Notes: generated from the letters alone by a model not told the origin. Shown: positions 30,148-41,842, numbered from the stretch's first letter. The stretch: 64,000 nt of DNA from Bacillus sonorensis NBRC 101234 = KCTC 13918 (GCF_001592005.1 NZ_BCVZ01000017.1:30085-94084); one strand, 5' to 3'. Program-made: numbers and translations.

Positions 30148-31302
30148 ATGGAACGGATTTATTTAGACCATGCAGCGACTTCTCCGACTGACCCGCGCGT
30201 AGTCGAAAAAATGCTGCCTTACTTAACAGAAAACTTCGGCAATCCTTCAAGCATTCATTCCTTCGGCAGAGAGAGCCGGAAATGGGTTGATGACGCGAGG
30301 GCGCTGATTGCTGAAGAAATCGGAGCGCATCCGAATGAAATCGTTTTTACGAGCGGCGGAACGGAAGCCGACAATATGGCGATTGTGGGAAGCGCGCTGG
30401 CGAATAAGGACAAAGGCCGCCACATTATCACAACGAAGATCGAGCATCACGCCGTGCTGAATCCGTGCAGCCGGCTGGAGGACATGGGTTTTGACGTGAC
30501 ATACCTTGACGTTGATCAAAGCGGCCGGATTTCCGCCGGGCAGGTCGAAGCTGCGCTGCGCGATGATACCATCCTTGTAACGGTGATGTACGGAAATAAT
30601 GAAGTGGGAACGCTTCAGCCGATTGCGGAAATCGGAGCGCTTTTAAAAGACCATCAGGCTTTGTTCCATACAGATGCCGTTCAGGCGTTTGGCTTTTTGC
30701 CGATTGATGTAAAGGAAATCCATATCGATATGATGTCTGTTTCCGGGCATAAATTGAATGGACCGAAGGGGACAGGCTTTTTATATGTCAATGAAAAGGT
30801 GAAGCTCAAACAGATTCTTGTCGGAGGCGAACAGGAGCGGAAACGCCGGGCCGGAACGGAAAATGTACCGGGAATCGCGGGGCTGAGTGAAGCCGTTTCT
30901 CTTTTAAAGCAGGAGAGAGATGAAAAAACGGCCCTTTACCGCCGGTTCAAAGCAATGATCATCGAAACGCTTGAAAACGAAGCCGTCCGCTTTGAAGTAA
31001 ACGGTAGTCTTAATGAAGGACTCCCGCATATTTTGAATTTGTACTTCCCCGGCATTTCCGTCGAGTCGCTGCTTGTAAACTTGGATATGGCCGGCATTGC
31101 AGTGTCGAGCGGATCAGCCTGCACCGCCGGATCGGTTCTTCCTTCACATGTTCTCTCCGCCATGTTCGGCGAACACGCAGATCAGCTGACCTCATCCATT
31201 CGCATCAGCTTCGGCTTGGGCAATACAGAGGAGCAGGTGAAACGCGCGGCGAAGGAACTTGCCAGCATCGTGAAGCGCCTTGGTTCGGCGGCTTCCGTGT
31301 AA
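30148..31302 (+). CDS. yrvO: Cysteine desulfurase (IscS/NifS family, YrvO)
   Basis: 384 residues, class V aminotransferase fold, PLP enzyme. It takes sulfur from cysteine as an enzyme-bound persulfide. The PLP lysine is Lys202 in SVSGHKLNGPKG, the PLP-binding motif is TSGGTEADN, and the catalytic cysteine is Cys325 in VSSGSACTAGS. In B. subtilis this paralogue supplies sulfur to MnmA, and mnmA is indeed the next gene. Site GAGGTG about nine bases before the ATG. Confidence 0.95.
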   Translation: MERIYLDHAATSPTDPRVVEKMLPYLTENFGNPSSIHSFGRESRKWVDDARALIAEEIGAHPNEIVFTSGGTEADNMAIVGSALANKDKGRHIITTKIEHHAVLNPCSRLEDMGFDVTYLDVDQSGRISAGQVEAALRDDTILVTVMYGNNEVGTLQPIAEIGALLKDHQALFHTDAVQAFGFLPIDVKEIHIDMMSVSGHKLNGPKGTGFLYVNEKVKLKQILVGGEQERKRRAGTENVPGIAGLSEAVSLLKQERDEKTALYRRFKAMIIETLENEAVRFEVNGSLNEGLPHILNLYFPGISVESLLVNLDMAGIAVSSGSACTAGSVLPSHVLSAMFGEHADQLTSSIRISFGLGNTEEQVKRAAKELASIVKRLGSAASV

Positions 31303-31370
31303 TGAGCGCGAGCTAAAGATTCGCATCCCGCCTGGAAATGATGTTATGATCTGTGAAGGATACGTAATGA

Positions 31371-32513
<1,143 letters not shown>

Positions 32514-32549
32514 AAGAACAAGGCTCCGGGCGTGCGCCTGGAGCTTGGC

Positions 32550-32577
32550 GGCTGTCGACTTTGTCGATGGCCTTTTT
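32550..32577 (+). terminator. mnmA terminator
   Basis: GGC-TG-TCGAC and GTCGA-TG-GCC arms with a three-base loop, followed by TTTTT. A second GC-rich inverted repeat (GCTCCGGGCG and CGCCTGGAGC) lies directly upstream. Confidence 0.72.
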
Positions 32578-32605
32578 AAAATCGAGCACGAAAGGGAGAA
32601 AGCTT

Positions 32606-33256
32606 TTGGACTACAATCAAATCGGAATTGACGCCATGCAAAAAGGAGATTTTGAAAAAGCGGCAGAAGCTTTTACAAAGGCGATTGATGAAAACAGCGG
32701 GGATGCCGTCCCATACATCAATTTTGCAAATCTGCTCTCGGCGGTCGGCGAATTGGATCGGGCGCTCGCGTTTTATGAAAGGGCCGTCAGCCTTGATGAT
32801 AAAGCCGGAGCGGCTTATTATGGAGCGGGAAATGTATACGTGATGAAGGAACGCTACCAAGAGGCGAAGGATATGTTTGAAAAAGCATACCGGACGGGGA
32901 TGGAAAACAGCGACTTGTTTTATATGCTTGGGACCTCGCTGATGAAGCTTGAGCAGCCAAAGCTTGCCATGCCGTACTTGCAAAGGGCGGCCGAGCTGAA
33001 TGATGCCGATTATGAAGCGCGTTTTCAATATGGGATGTGCCTTGCCAATGAAGGCATGCTGGATGAAGCGATCGCCCAGTTTTCCAAAGTAACCGAGCTT
33101 GATCCGACACATGCCGATGCTTATTATAATTTAGGCGTGGCTTACGCTTATCAGGAAAACCGGGAAAAGGCGCTTGCCATGCTGAATAAAGCAATCGAGA
33201 TTCAGCCGGACCATTTACTGAGCGTCCGGGCAAAAGAGCTGCTTGAAGAAGCTTGA
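32606..33256 (+). CDS. yrrB: TPR-repeat protein YrrB
   Basis: 216 residues built of six tetratricopeptide repeats, for example GDFEKAAEAFTKAIDENSGD, GELDRALAFYERAVSLDDKA and the last ENREKALAMLNKAIEIQPDH. No signal peptide or catalytic domain, so a cytoplasmic protein-interaction scaffold. TTG start at 32606 follows AAGGGAG by about eight bases; the frame is open upstream over the mnmA terminator but without a credible start. Transcribed towards recD2. Confidence 0.9.
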   Translation: MDYNQIGIDAMQKGDFEKAAEAFTKAIDENSGDAVPYINFANLLSAVGELDRALAFYERAVSLDDKAGAAYYGAGNVYVMKERYQEAKDMFEKAYRTGMENSDLFYMLGTSLMKLEQPKLAMPYLQRAAELNDADYEARFQYGMCLANEGMLDEAIAQFSKVTELDPTHADAYYNLGVAYAYQENREKALAMLNKAIEIQPDHLLSVRAKELLEEA

Positions 33257-33301
33257 TGCCCCTGCACGCATAAGGCGGAGCTTAAAGGAGGGAGGACTAC
33301 A

Positions 33302-35698
33302 GTGAAACATCAACATCCTGACCAAATTCAAATGGAAGAAGCATCCTTTCTGAAAGGAACGGTAACGGCCGTCATCTATCATAATGAAACAAACCTCTAT
33401 ACCGTACTGAAAGTGAAGGTTCAGGAAACATCTGAATCATTTGATGAAAAAACCGTTTCTGTCACAGGGTACTTTCCGGCAATCTTTGAAGATGAAACGT
33501 ATACTTTCTACGGAAAAACCGCCTCCCATCCGAAGTTTGGCCTGCAATTTCAAGCAGATCATTTTAAAAAAGAAGTTCCGACGACAAAAGAAGGCGTCAT
33601 CCAATATTTGTCGAGCGACCTATTTGAAGGCATCGGCAAAAAAACGGCGGAAGAAATCGTCAAAAAGCTCGGGGAAGGCGCGATCAACAAGATTTTGGGA
33701 GACGCTTCCGTGCTTTATGATGTGCCAAAGCTTTCAAAGAAAAAAGCGGATAAGCTTGCCGCTCTTCTTCAGCAGCATCAGGGGCTTGAGCAGATCATGA
33801 TTTCCTTGAGCGAGTTTGGCTTCGGGCCGCAGCTGTCCATGAAAATTTATCAAGTATATGAATCGGAAACGCTGGATAAAATCCGTGAAAATCCGTATCA
33901 GCTCGTCAAGGATGTCGAAGGAATCGGCTTTATTAAAGCGGATGAACTCGGCGGCAGAATGGGGATTTCCGGCAGGCATGCGGAACGGATCAAAGCGGCG
34001 ATTTTATATACGGTTGAAGCGACATGCCTTCAGGAAGGGCATACTTACATAGAAACAAAACAGCTCATTATCGAGACGCAGAAGCTGCTGAACCAGTCGT
34101 CTGACGAAGAAAAAGTCACGGAAATGGATGTGGCGGATGCGATCATTTCCCTAGGTGAACAGAAAGATCTGTTTATTGAAGACGACAGGTGCTATTATCC
34201 GTCGCTTTACTATGCTGAACAAAGCTTTGCCAAAAGAGTCCAGACGATCGCGGAACAAACCGAATACGATGACCAGTTTCCCGAATCGGAATTTTTGCTT
34301 GCTTTAGGCGAGCTTGAAGAACGAATGCAAGTCCAATACGCGCCAAGCCAAAAAGAAGCCATTCAAAAAGCGCTGATGTCCCCGATGCTGCTTTTGACCG
34401 GAGGACCCGGCACGGGAAAAACGACAGTCATCAGGGGAATCGTCGAATTGTACAGCGAGCTGCACGGTTTAAGTTTAAATCCGGCTGATTATAAAAAGGA
34501 TGAAACCTTTCCGTTTGTACTGGCTGCGCCGACGGGCAGAGCGGCCAAGCGGATGAGCGAATCGACGGGTCTTCCCGCTGTGACGATCCACAGGCTCCTC
34601 GGCTGGAACGGAGCGGAAGGTTTTACACATGACGAAGATAACCCGATCGATGGGCGGCTGCTGATTGTCGATGAGACGAGCATGCTTGATATATGGCTTG
34701 CCAACCAATTATTCAAAGCGATTCCAAACCGGATTCAGGTTATCATGGTGGGAGATGAAGACCAGCTCCCGTCTGTCGGACCGGGACAGGTGCTCAGGGA
34801 TCTCCTTGCATCAAATCTCATTCCCTCGGTCAGATTAACCGATATTTACCGGCAGGCAGAAGGCTCTTCAATCGTGGAATTGGCGCATGATATGAAAAAG
34901 GGGAGGCTGCCGGAAAATTTGACGGCCCCGACTAAAGACCGCTCATTTATCCGCTGCCGTCAGCAGCAAATTAAAGAAGTGGTTGAAAAAGTCGTCAAAA
35001 ACGCATTGCAAAAGGGCTATTCCGCCCGGGACATTCAAGTGCTTGCCCCGATGTACAGGGGGCCGGCGGGAATCAATGAATTAAATGCGCTTTTGCAGGA
35101 CATCCTCAATCCGCCAAAACCAAAAGGCAGGGAGCTAAAGTACGGGGATGTCGTCTACAGGACGGGCGACAAGGTGCTCCAGCTTGTCAATCAGCCTGAG
35201 CATCATGTGTTCAACGGTGATATGGGCGAAATTGTTTCTATTTTTTACGCGAAGGAAAATACGGAAAAAGAAGACATGGCTGTCGTTTCTTTTGACGGCA
35301 ACGAGATCACAATTACAAAAAAAGATTTCAATCAGTTTACACATGCTTACTGCTGTTCGATTCACAAATCGCAGGGCAGCGAATTTCCGATTGTCATTCT
35401 TCCCGTCGTCAAAAGCTATTACCGGATGCTGAGAAGAAATTTGCTTTATACGGCCATTACAAGAAGCAAAAAATTTCTCATTTTGTGCGGTGAAGAGGAA
35501 GCGCTTGAATGGGGCATAAAAAATAGAGAATCCTCTGAAAGGCAGACATCTTTGCAGAGAAGGCTGCATCAGGCGGTACATGAAGAGGACGAGGAGCTGC
35601 TGGCGCTCCAAAAAGAACTGCCTTTCAGCGTGTATGACGCCAACATCGGTATGGAAGGCATCACACCTTTTGACTTTATGGAAAAAGAGGCGGAATAA
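33302..35698 (+). CDS. recD2: ATP-dependent 5'-3' DNA helicase RecD2
   Basis: 798 residues, the stand-alone RecD of bacteria without RecBC (also yrrC). An N-terminal OB and helix-hairpin-helix region (LFEGIGKKTAEEIVKKLGEG, VEGIGFIKADELG) distinguishes it from short RecD. Helicase motif I LLTGGPGTGKTTV is near residue 363, motif II LIVDETSML, motif III MVGDEDQLPSVGPGQVLRDL, and the motif V/VI region HAYCCSIHKSQGSEFPIVI and LYTAITRSKKFLIL. GTG start with GGAGGGAGGA upstream. Role in fork progression and mismatch repair is from the family. Confidence 0.95.
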   Translation: MKHQHPDQIQMEEASFLKGTVTAVIYHNETNLYTVLKVKVQETSESFDEKTVSVTGYFPAIFEDETYTFYGKTASHPKFGLQFQADHFKKEVPTTKEGVIQYLSSDLFEGIGKKTAEEIVKKLGEGAINKILGDASVLYDVPKLSKKKADKLAALLQQHQGLEQIMISLSEFGFGPQLSMKIYQVYESETLDKIRENPYQLVKDVEGIGFIKADELGGRMGISGRHAERIKAAILYTVEATCLQEGHTYIETKQLIIETQKLLNQSSDEEKVTEMDVADAIISLGEQKDLFIEDDRCYYPSLYYAEQSFAKRVQTIAEQTEYDDQFPESEFLLALGELEERMQVQYAPSQKEAIQKALMSPMLLLTGGPGTGKTTVIRGIVELYSELHGLSLNPADYKKDETFPFVLAAPTGRAAKRMSESTGLPAVTIHRLLGWNGAEGFTHDEDNPIDGRLLIVDETSMLDIWLANQLFKAIPNRIQVIMVGDEDQLPSVGPGQVLRDLLASNLIPSVRLTDIYRQAEGSSIVELAHDMKKGRLPENLTAPTKDRSFIRCRQQQIKEVVEKVVKNALQKGYSARDIQVLAPMYRGPAGINELNALLQDILNPPKPKGRELKYGDVVYRTGDKVLQLVNQPEHHVFNGDMGEIVSIFYAKENTEKEDMAVVSFDGNEITITKKDFNQFTHAYCCSIHKSQGSEFPIVILPVVKSYYRMLRRNLLYTAITRSKKFLILCGEEEALEWGIKNRESSERQTSLQRRLHQAVHEEDEELLALQKELPFSVYDANIGMEGITPFDFMEKEAE

Positions 35699-35786
35699 GT
35701 CGTTTCCATGGAATCCATTTCATCGTATGAGTCCCATCCCAAAGGCAGAACATAAGACTGTTCTGAAAAAGGTGGTTGATCACACT

Positions 35787-36248
35787 TTGAGAACATGCAA
35801 CGAGCTGGAAGGGCTCAATGTTTACGACAGGCGGTCGTTTTCTTTGCTTGGGGTGGTTACAGATATTTGTTTTTCCCAGGAAGGGACATGTCTCGGATTT
35901 GTCATGGAAGAAAAACGGCGGTTCTACCACCATCGTTCGCTTCTTCCGCTTCCCTCTGTCACTGAGATTAAAAGTGACGGCATATATGTTGATTTTTCCG
36001 AATTTAAGCCGATGCAAATCCCAAAACAAAGCTTTTCATATGACCAGCTCAAACAAAAAATGGTTAAGAACGGCGCAGGTGATACACTGGGAATACTGGA
36101 AGATGTATACTTTTCTTCCGACTCGGGCATAATCGTAGCATATGAACTCTCAGACGGTTTTTTTGCCGACCTGTCAGGCGACAAAAAGCATGTCCAGCCA
36201 TCAGGGGAACCGCTTGAAGTAGGCAGAAGCACAATCGTCTTGAATTGA
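35787..36248 (+). CDS. yrrD: PRC-barrel domain protein YrrD
   Basis: 153 residues with two PRC-barrel-like halves (about 8-75 and 85-150); the second contains GDTLGILEDVYFSSDSG. Soluble; function unknown. I place the start at TTG 35787 (MRTCNELEGLNVYD), which resembles the B. subtilis YrrD start; the AAGGTGG site is about 12 bases upstream, longer than usual. The frame extends back into recD2 but that part reads like a shadow of it. Confidence 0.75.
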   Translation: MRTCNELEGLNVYDRRSFSLLGVVTDICFSQEGTCLGFVMEEKRRFYHHRSLLPLPSVTEIKSDGIYVDFSEFKPMQIPKQSFSYDQLKQKMVKNGAGDTLGILEDVYFSSDSGIIVAYELSDGFFADLSGDKKHVQPSGEPLEVGRSTIVLN

Positions 36249-36265
36249 AGAAGAGGTGTGTTCGA

Positions 36266-36457
36266 ATGCTCATTTGCCCGAATTGCAAAAGCAAAAACAT
36301 CGGCAAAATCGGTGTGAATCAATATTATTGCTGGGGATGCTTCATTGAGCTGACCCTGTCGAAAGGAAAAATCTCAACCCATCAGGTGGAAGAAGACGGA
36401 ACATTGAGCAGTCTTGACGATTTGTTTACGGATGATGAACGTACGATTAACCTTTGA
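36266..36457 (+). CDS. yrzR: Small zinc-ribbon-like protein YrzR
   Basis: 63 residues. Two CxxC knuckles, CPNCKS near the N-terminus and CWGC near residue 22, suggest a single zinc ribbon; the C-terminal half is acidic (SSLDDLFTDDERT). ATG at 36266 follows AAGAGGTGTG. Between yrrD and yrzQ as in B. subtilis; function unknown. Confidence 0.75.
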   Translation: MLICPNCKSKNIGKIGVNQYYCWGCFIELTLSKGKISTHQVEEDGTLSSLDDLFTDDERTINL

Positions 36458-36472
36458 ATGGAGGTTAGAGAT

Positions 36473-36604
36473 TTGAATCGGACAATGACTTCTCTCATTT
36501 CTTTAGGAGCAGGAGCTTTAATGTACCGGATGATGTCGCAAAACGACATGCTGAACAGACGGAACATGAGAAAGCTCAGAAGACGCGTCAGGAGAATGTT
36601 TTAA
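36473..36604 (+). CDS. yrzQ: Small DUF3918-like protein YrzQ
   Basis: 43 residues from TTG 36473, preceded by GGAGGTTAGAG. The N-terminal half is a short hydrophobic helix (MTSLISLGAGALMYRMMS) and the C-terminal half is strongly basic (RKLRRRVRRM). This pattern and place match YrzQ of B. subtilis. Probably membrane-associated; function unknown. Followed by a strong terminator. Confidence 0.75.
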   Translation: MNRTMTSLISLGAGALMYRMMSQNDMLNRRNMRKLRRRVRRMF

Positions 36605-36609
36605 CGGTG

Positions 36610-36644
36610 AAGGATACCCTTGTTTTAAAGGGTGTCCTTTTTTA
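36610..36644 (+). terminator. Terminator after yrzQ
   Basis: AAGGATACCC and GGGTGTCCTT arms, ten-base loop, T run. Confidence 0.87.
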
Positions 36645-36698
36645 CCTCCTTCGGAATAATTCACCCGAGAAATCAAAAGCTAACAGGGGGTGAAAAAC

Positions 36699-37757
36699 AT
36701 GCTGAAAAAACCGCTGCAGCTTTTGATGTGGATCTCAATTTTGATGCTCTCTTTTTTAACCATTTATATCTTTTTGCAGCTCAGAATGATTTGGGAGCCG
36801 GTATCCCTGCTGCTGAAGTCGATTCTGATCCCTTTGGCGATTGCGGTTTTTATCACTTATCTGCTTCTGCCTATCGTTGAAAAAATTCATCAGGCGGGCG
36901 TGCCGAGAACGTTGAGCATATTAATCATTTATCTCCTGTTTTTTGGAGGGCTCGGCTATGGGTTATACAAAGGCATTCCCATCTTTATTCAACAGCTGAC
37001 AGAGCTGTCTGAAGGCATTCCCATTCTGGCCGCGTCATACGAAGGCATGCTTGATAAATTGCATGATCATACAAATAGCTGGCCTGATGGCATGCATGAT
37101 CGAATCGACCGGTTCGTCAATCAGACAGAAGAGTTTGTGGGAAGCTGGGTGGAGCGGACGATCACAAGCATCCGTTTTGTCTTCGACTATATGCTTGTTG
37201 CAATCATTATTCCCTTTCTCGTTTTTTATATGGTGAAAGATATCGACACGATGAAAAAGGCGGTCTGGTATATAACGCCGGCCTCTTGGAGAAACAGAGG
37301 CAGCGCATTCTTGCGGGATGTGGACGATTCGCTGGGAGACTACATCAGGGGGCAGCTTTTTGTATGCATGGTCATCGGCTTGGGGGCCTGCCTGTCATTT
37401 TGGTTTTTCGAACTTCCTTATCCGCTGATACTCGGCCTAATTATTGGAGCGACAAACGTTATCCCGTATTTCGGCCCCATCATCGGGGCGGTTCCGGCCG
37501 TTATGGTTGCGGCGGCTTTGTCGACGAATCTTATCATTGTTGTGATCATCACGATCCTGATTTTGCAGTTTATCGAAAGCAATATTCTTGGTCCGCTTGT
37601 TGTCGGAAAAAGCCTGCACATGCACCCTGTCGTCATTATGCTCGGTCTTCTTGCCGGGGGCGAATTGGCCGGCATCATCGGCATGATTCTCGCGGTTCCG
37701 GTGATGGCCGTTTTAAAGGTCATGTTCACCCATTTTTTAGCTGCAAGGAAAGCCTGA
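36699..37757 (+). CDS. yrrI: AI-2E family transporter YrrI
   Basis: 352 residues, about seven to eight membrane helices with the family core GLIIGATNVIPYFGPIIG near residue 245 and a conserved soluble segment in the middle. AI-2E (PerM/YdiK) proteins export small molecules or exchange cations; the substrate of this one is unknown. ATG at 36699 follows AGGGGGTGA. Single gene between a terminator and the alaS promoter. Confidence 0.88.
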   Translation: MLKKPLQLLMWISILMLSFLTIYIFLQLRMIWEPVSLLLKSILIPLAIAVFITYLLLPIVEKIHQAGVPRTLSILIIYLLFFGGLGYGLYKGIPIFIQQLTELSEGIPILAASYEGMLDKLHDHTNSWPDGMHDRIDRFVNQTEEFVGSWVERTITSIRFVFDYMLVAIIIPFLVFYMVKDIDTMKKAVWYITPASWRNRGSAFLRDVDDSLGDYIRGQLFVCMVIGLGACLSFWFFELPYPLILGLIIGATNVIPYFGPIIGAVPAVMVAAALSTNLIIVVIITILILQFIESNILGPLVVGKSLHMHPVVIMLGLLAGGELAGIIGMILAVPVMAVLKVMFTHFLAARKA

Positions 37758-37769
37758 TCCCAGAGAAGA

Positions 37770-37798
37770 TTGACATTCCCCTTTTCGTTGTCTATAAT
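37770..37798 (+). promoter_or_regulatory. Sigma-A promoter of alaS
   Basis: TTGACA at 37770-37775 and TATAAT at 37793-37798 with a 17-base spacer: a consensus promoter immediately downstream of yrrI. Confidence 0.88.
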
Positions 37799-37805
37799 TT
37801 CGAAA

Positions 37806-38067
37806 TAGACATACATACGTATCTCGACTGACGGATCCGAGTATACTGAAGCCCTGTTTACCAGAGAGAAGCTCCTTTAGGCTGAAAGAGCTTCAGCAGA
37901 AGAGCAGTAGAAGCTAGTCCTGAGTGCAGGCGAAATCCTGCCGTCTTTATCCGGCGTTACACGGATATCAAGGTGATGGACGAATCTTGTCCATAATCAG
38001 GGTGGTACCGCGAGAGGAGCTCTCGTCCCTGTGCATACGCGGGTTTGCATAGGGCGGGGGCTTTTTA
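37806..38067 (+). promoter_or_regulatory. T-box riboswitch, alanine specifier, upstream of alaS
   Basis: The T-box core AGGGTGGTACCGCGAG lies at 37999-38014. The terminator follows with CCCTGTGCA and TGCATAGGG arms and a T run ending at 38067. The specifier codon is GCT (Ala) at 37913-37915 in the context GAAGCTAGTCC. Uncharged tRNA-Ala would stabilise the antiterminator and switch alaS on. Confidence 0.94.
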
Positions 38068-38100
38068 TATTGCATGTGATCAATTAAAGGAGGAATAAAG

Positions 38101-40737
38101 GTGAAGACATTATCATCCGCAGAAGTGCGTCAAATGTTTTTAGATTTCTTTAAAGAAAAGGGGCATTCCGTCGAACCGAGCGCCTCTCTTATTCCGCATG
38201 AAGATCCATCACTGCTATGGATTAACAGCGGAGTCGCGACGCTGAAAAAATATTTTGACGGACGGGTGGTGCCGGAAAATCCGCGCATCTGCAATGCGCA
38301 AAAATCAATCCGGACAAACGATATTGAAAACGTCGGAAAAACAGCGCGGCACCATACATTTTTTGAAATGCTGGGCAATTTTTCGATCGGCGATTATTTC
38401 AAAGAAGAAGCGATCGAGTGGGCGTGGGAATTTTTAACCGACAAAAAATGGATCGGTTTCGATCCGGAGCGCTTATCCGTTACCGTGCATCCCGAAGACG
38501 AGGAAGCCTACGACCTGTGGGCGAAAAAAATCGGCATTCCGGAAGAGCGGATCATCAGACTTGAAGGGAACTTCTGGGATATCGGGGAAGGACCGAGCGG
38601 ACCGAATACGGAGATTTTCTATGACCGCGGCGAAGCCTATGGTAGCGATCCGGCGGATCCCGAACTGTATCCGGGCGGAGAAAATGAACGCTACCTGGAA
38701 ATCTGGAATCTCGTGTTTTCCGAGTTCAACCACAATCCCGACGGGACGTACACACCTCTTCCGAAGAAAAATATTGATACGGGAATGGGGCTTGAACGGA
38801 TGGTATCCGTTATTCAAGACGCCAAAACAAACTATGATACAGATTTGTTTATGCCGATCATTAAAGCGACCGAATCGATTTCAGGAGAATCCTACGGAAC
38901 AGCCAGTGAAAAGGATGTCGCCTTCAAGGTGATCGCCGACCATGTTCGGACGGTGGCATTTGCAGTAGGCGATGGAGCGCTTCCGTCAAACGAGGGCCGC
39001 GGCTATGTCATCAGAAGGCTGCTTCGCCGCGCCGTACGCTATGCAAAGGCCATTAATATCAACCGGCCGTTTATGTATGAACTCGTTCCTGTCGTAGCGG
39101 ATATCATGGCCGCTTTTTATTCCGAAGTCAAAGAAAAAACGGAATTTATCGCCAAGGTTGTCAAAACGGAGGAAGAACGTTTCCATGAAACGCTGAATGA
39201 AGGTTTGGCGATTCTGTCTGCCGTCATTCAAAAAGAGAAAGAAAAAGGAAACGGCATAATTTCCGGCGCAGATGTCTTTAAGCTTTATGATACGTACGGA
39301 TTCCCTGTCGAACTGACTGAAGAGTACGCTGAAGATGAAGGCATGAAGGTCGATCATGAAGGCTTTGAACGCGAAATGGACAAGCAGCGCGAACGGGCCC
39401 GCCAGGCGCGCCAGGATGTCGGCAGCATGCAGGTTCAAGGCGGCGCACTCCGCGATATCAAGACGGAAAGCGAATTCGTCGGCTATACAACGCTGAAAAC
39501 AGACACGAAAGTCGCCGAGATCCTACAGGATGGCGAGCTTACCGATGAGGTGCATGAAGGAAGCAAAGTCCAGCTGATATTGGAGAAGACGCCGTTCTAC
39601 GCCGAAAGCGGCGGACAAATCGGCGACAAAGGCTGGCTGAGAAGCGAGGAAGCCGCCATCCGCATCACAGATGTAAAGAAAGCGCCCAATGGCCAGCATC
39701 TCCATGAGGGCATCGTTGAAAGCGGAGCGGTTCGAAACGGCATGATCGTGGCCGCTGAAGTGACAGAGCGCCTCAGAAAAGACATCATTAAAAATCACAC
39801 GGCGACACACCTTTTACACCAGGCATTAAAAGATGTGCTCGGAACGCATGTCAACCAAGCCGGATCGCTCGTATCCGACAGCCGTCTCCGCTTTGACTTT
39901 TCACATTTCGGACAAGTCACAAAAGAAGAGCTGGCACAGATCGAAACAATTGTGAACGAGAAAATTTGGGATTCGATTCCGGTCGAGATTGACTTAAAAC
40001 CGATCGATGAAGCAAAAGCGATGGGTGCCATGGCATTATTCGGCGAAAAATACGGAGACATTGTCCGCGTTGTCCAAGTCGGCGACTACAGCCTCGAACT
40101 GTGCGGAGGCTGCCATGTCAAAAACACGGCTGAAATCGGCCTTTTCAAAATCGTTTCCGAATCAGGAATCGGCGCCGGCACACGCCGCATCGAAGCAGTA
40201 ACCGGACAAGGCGCATATCAGGAAATGAACGCGAAGCTTGAGCTTCTCGAACATGCTGCAGATATGCTGAAAACCAATGTGAAAGAAGTACCGAAACGGA
40301 TCGAATCGCTTCAAGCAGATGTAAAAGAGGCGCAACGAGAAAACGAATCCCTGCTCGCCAAGCTCGGCAATAAAGAGGCCGGAGAGATTTTGGAAAAAGT
40401 GAAAGACATCGGCGGAATCAAACTGCTTGCAGAACAAGTAAATGCGAAAGACATGAATCACCTCCGGACGATGGTTGATGAACTGAAGGTGAAATTAGGA
40501 TCTGCCGTCATTGTACTCGGTGCAGTACAAAACGAAAAAGTGAATATTTCCGCCGGAGTTACAAAAGATTTAATAGAGCGGGGTTTTCACGCCGGAAAAA
40601 TCGTCAAACAAGTTGCAGAAGCGTGCGGCGGAGGCGGAGGCGGCCGTCCTGACATGGCCCAAGCCGGCGGAAAACAGCCTGAAAAATTGGAAGAAGCTTT
40701 ATCTTCTGCAGAAGAATGGGTGAAATCCGTTTTATAA
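38101..40737 (+). CDS. alaS: Alanyl-tRNA synthetase
   Basis: 878 residues, as in B. subtilis. Catalytic class II domain begins with [14 protein letters not shown]; the editing domain carries [11 protein letters not shown] and the zinc-binding CGGCH; a coiled coil (about 720-770) leads to the C-terminal DHHA1-like domain [18 protein letters not shown] start after GGAGGAATAAAG. Under T-box control. Confidence 0.97.
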   Translation: MKTLSSAEVRQMFLDFFKEKGHSVEPSASLIPHEDPSLLWINSGVATLKKYFDGRVVPENPRICNAQKSIRTNDIENVGKTARHHTFFEMLGNFSIGDYFKEEAIEWAWEFLTDKKWIGFDPERLSVTVHPEDEEAYDLWAKKIGIPEERIIRLEGNFWDIGEGPSGPNTEIFYDRGEAYGSDPADPELYPGGENERYLEIWNLVFSEFNHNPDGTYTPLPKKNIDTGMGLERMVSVIQDAKTNYDTDLFMPIIKATESISGESYGTASEKDVAFKVIADHVRTVAFAVGDGALPSNEGRGYVIRRLLRRAVRYAKAININRPFMYELVPVVADIMAAFYSEVKEKTEFIAKVVKTEEERFHETLNEGLAILSAVIQKEKEKGNGIISGADVFKLYDTYGFPVELTEEYAEDEGMKVDHEGFEREMDKQRERARQARQDVGSMQVQGGALRDIKTESEFVGYTTLKTDTKVAEILQDGELTDEVHEGSKVQLILEKTPFYAESGGQIGDKGWLRSEEAAIRITDVKKAPNGQHLHEGIVESGAVRNGMIVAAEVTERLRKDIIKNHTATHLLHQALKDVLGTHVNQAGSLVSDSRLRFDFSHFGQVTKEELAQIETIVNEKIWDSIPVEIDLKPIDEAKAMGAMALFGEKYGDIVRVVQVGDYSLELCGGCHVKNTAEIGLFKIVSESGIGAGTRRIEAVTGQGAYQEMNAKLELLEHAADMLKTNVKEVPKRIESLQADVKEAQRENESLLAKLGNKEAGEILEKVKDIGGIKLLAEQVNAKDMNHLRTMVDELKVKLGSAVIVLGAVQNEKVNISAGVTKDLIERGFHAGKIVKQVAEACGGGGGGRPDMAQAGGKQPEKLEEALSSAEEWVKSVL

Positions 40738-40824
40738 AAAGCCGATGTAGTGTAGAATGATCATAGGAGAAGGATACTCAGGCTGAAAACTTTGCCTGCG
40801 AATTTGGGAAAGAGGTGCAAAACG

Positions 40825-41091
40825 GTGAGCTCATTTGATAAGACGATGAAATTCAACTTTTCCGACGATTCAATGGAGACGAATGTAAATGAAGTGCTGA
40901 TTACCGTCCATGACGCGCTTCAGGAAAAAGGCTACAACCCGATCAACCAGATTGTCGGATACTTGCTATCAGGTGATCCCGCTTATATTCCAAGGCATCG
41001 AGATGCACGCAATTTGATTCGGAAAATAGAAAGAGACGAGATAATCGAGGAATTGGTTAAATCGTACTTAGAACAGCATAAAGAGGCGTAA
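40825..41091 (+). CDS. yrzL: IreB family (UPF0297) protein YrzL
   Basis: 88 residues, nearly identical to YrzL of B. subtilis: starts [19 protein letters not shown] and contains [19 protein letters not shown]. The family includes IreB, a substrate of the Ser/Thr kinase IreK in enterococci; the threonine of SFDKTMKF would be the candidate phosphosite. GTG start after AGAGGTG. First of the conserved yrzL-yrrK-yrzB triplet. Confidence 0.92.
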   Translation: MSSFDKTMKFNFSDDSMETNVNEVLITVHDALQEKGYNPINQIVGYLLSGDPAYIPRHRDARNLIRKIERDEIIEELVKSYLEQHKEA

Positions 41092-41097
41092 AAAAGA

Positions 41098-41514
41098 ATG
41101 CGAATACTAGGTCTGGATTTAGGGTCAAAAACGCTCGGCGTTGCGCTGAGCGATGAAATGGGCTGGACGGCTCAGGGAATTGAAACGATTAAAATCGACG
41201 AAGCGGGCGGCGACTACGGTCTGAACCGCTTGGCTGAGTTAATGAAAGACTATACAATAGATAAAATTGTACTCGGTTTTCCCAAAAATATGAACGGTTC
41301 CGTCGGTCCAAGAGGAGAAGCCAGTCAGAAGTTTGCGGAAGTGCTTGAAGACGCGTTTCATATTCCCGTCGTGCTCTGGGACGAACGGCTCTCGACGATG
41401 GCGGCCGAAAAGATGCTGATTTCAGCTGACGTCAGCAGGCAAAAACGAAAAAAAGTAATCGATAAAATGGCAGCCGTGATGATCCTGCAAGGGTATCTCG
41501 ACAGCCTAAACTAA
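41098..41514 (+). CDS. yrrK: RuvX/YqgF-type putative RNase (YrrK)
   Basis: 138 residues, RNase H-like fold. Catalytic acidic residues are seen in [13 protein letters not shown] (Asp7) and DERLST (about residue 98). YqgF proteins take part in 16S rRNA 5' end processing and were once proposed to be Holliday junction resolvases; YrrK is essential in B. subtilis. Six bases after yrzL, so translation may be coupled. Confidence 0.93.
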   Translation: MRILGLDLGSKTLGVALSDEMGWTAQGIETIKIDEAGGDYGLNRLAELMKDYTIDKIVLGFPKNMNGSVGPRGEASQKFAEVLEDAFHIPVVLWDERLSTMAAEKMLISADVSRQKRKKVIDKMAAVMILQGYLDSLN

Positions 41515-41526
41515 TGAGGTGATCAA

Positions 41527-41814
41527 ATGGAACATGGTGAAAAAAACATTACGATTGTAGACGATAAAGGAAATGAACAGCTTTGTGAGGTACTCTTCAC
41601 ATTTGACAGCGATCAATTTAATAAATCATATGTCCTATATTATCCGGTTGAAGCACAGGATGAAGAAGAAATTGAAATTCACGCATCAAGCTTCATCCCG
41701 AACGAAAACGGCGAAGACGGCGAGTTGATGCCGATCGAAACCGAGGAAGAATGGGAGATGATCGAAGAGACGCTGAATACGTTTTTAGCGGATGAAGAGG
41801 AAGACGAAGAATAA
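41527..41814 (+). CDS. yrzB: DUF1292 (UPF0473) protein YrzB
   Basis: 95 residues, very acidic, ending in ADEEEDEE. Contains [19 protein letters not shown] typical of the family. No known function; conserved with yrzL and yrrK across Firmicutes, which suggests a shared process. AATGAGGTGATCAA precedes the ATG. Confidence 0.9.
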   Translation: MEHGEKNITIVDDKGNEQLCEVLFTFDSDQFNKSYVLYYPVEAQDEEEIEIHASSFIPNENGEDGELMPIETEEEWEMIEETLNTFLADEEEDEE

Positions 41815-41842
41815 AAAAGCCGCCGCACGGCGGCTTTTTTTT
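41813..41842 (+). terminator. yrzB terminator
   Basis: AAAAAAGCCGCC and GGCGGCTTTTTTTT arms with a four-base loop. Confidence 0.9.

Noticed and set aside
35580..35786. N-terminal extension of YrrD into recD2
   Set aside because: The extension reads as the recD2 sequence in a shifted frame, and the TTG at 35787 gives a start like that of B. subtilis YrrD.
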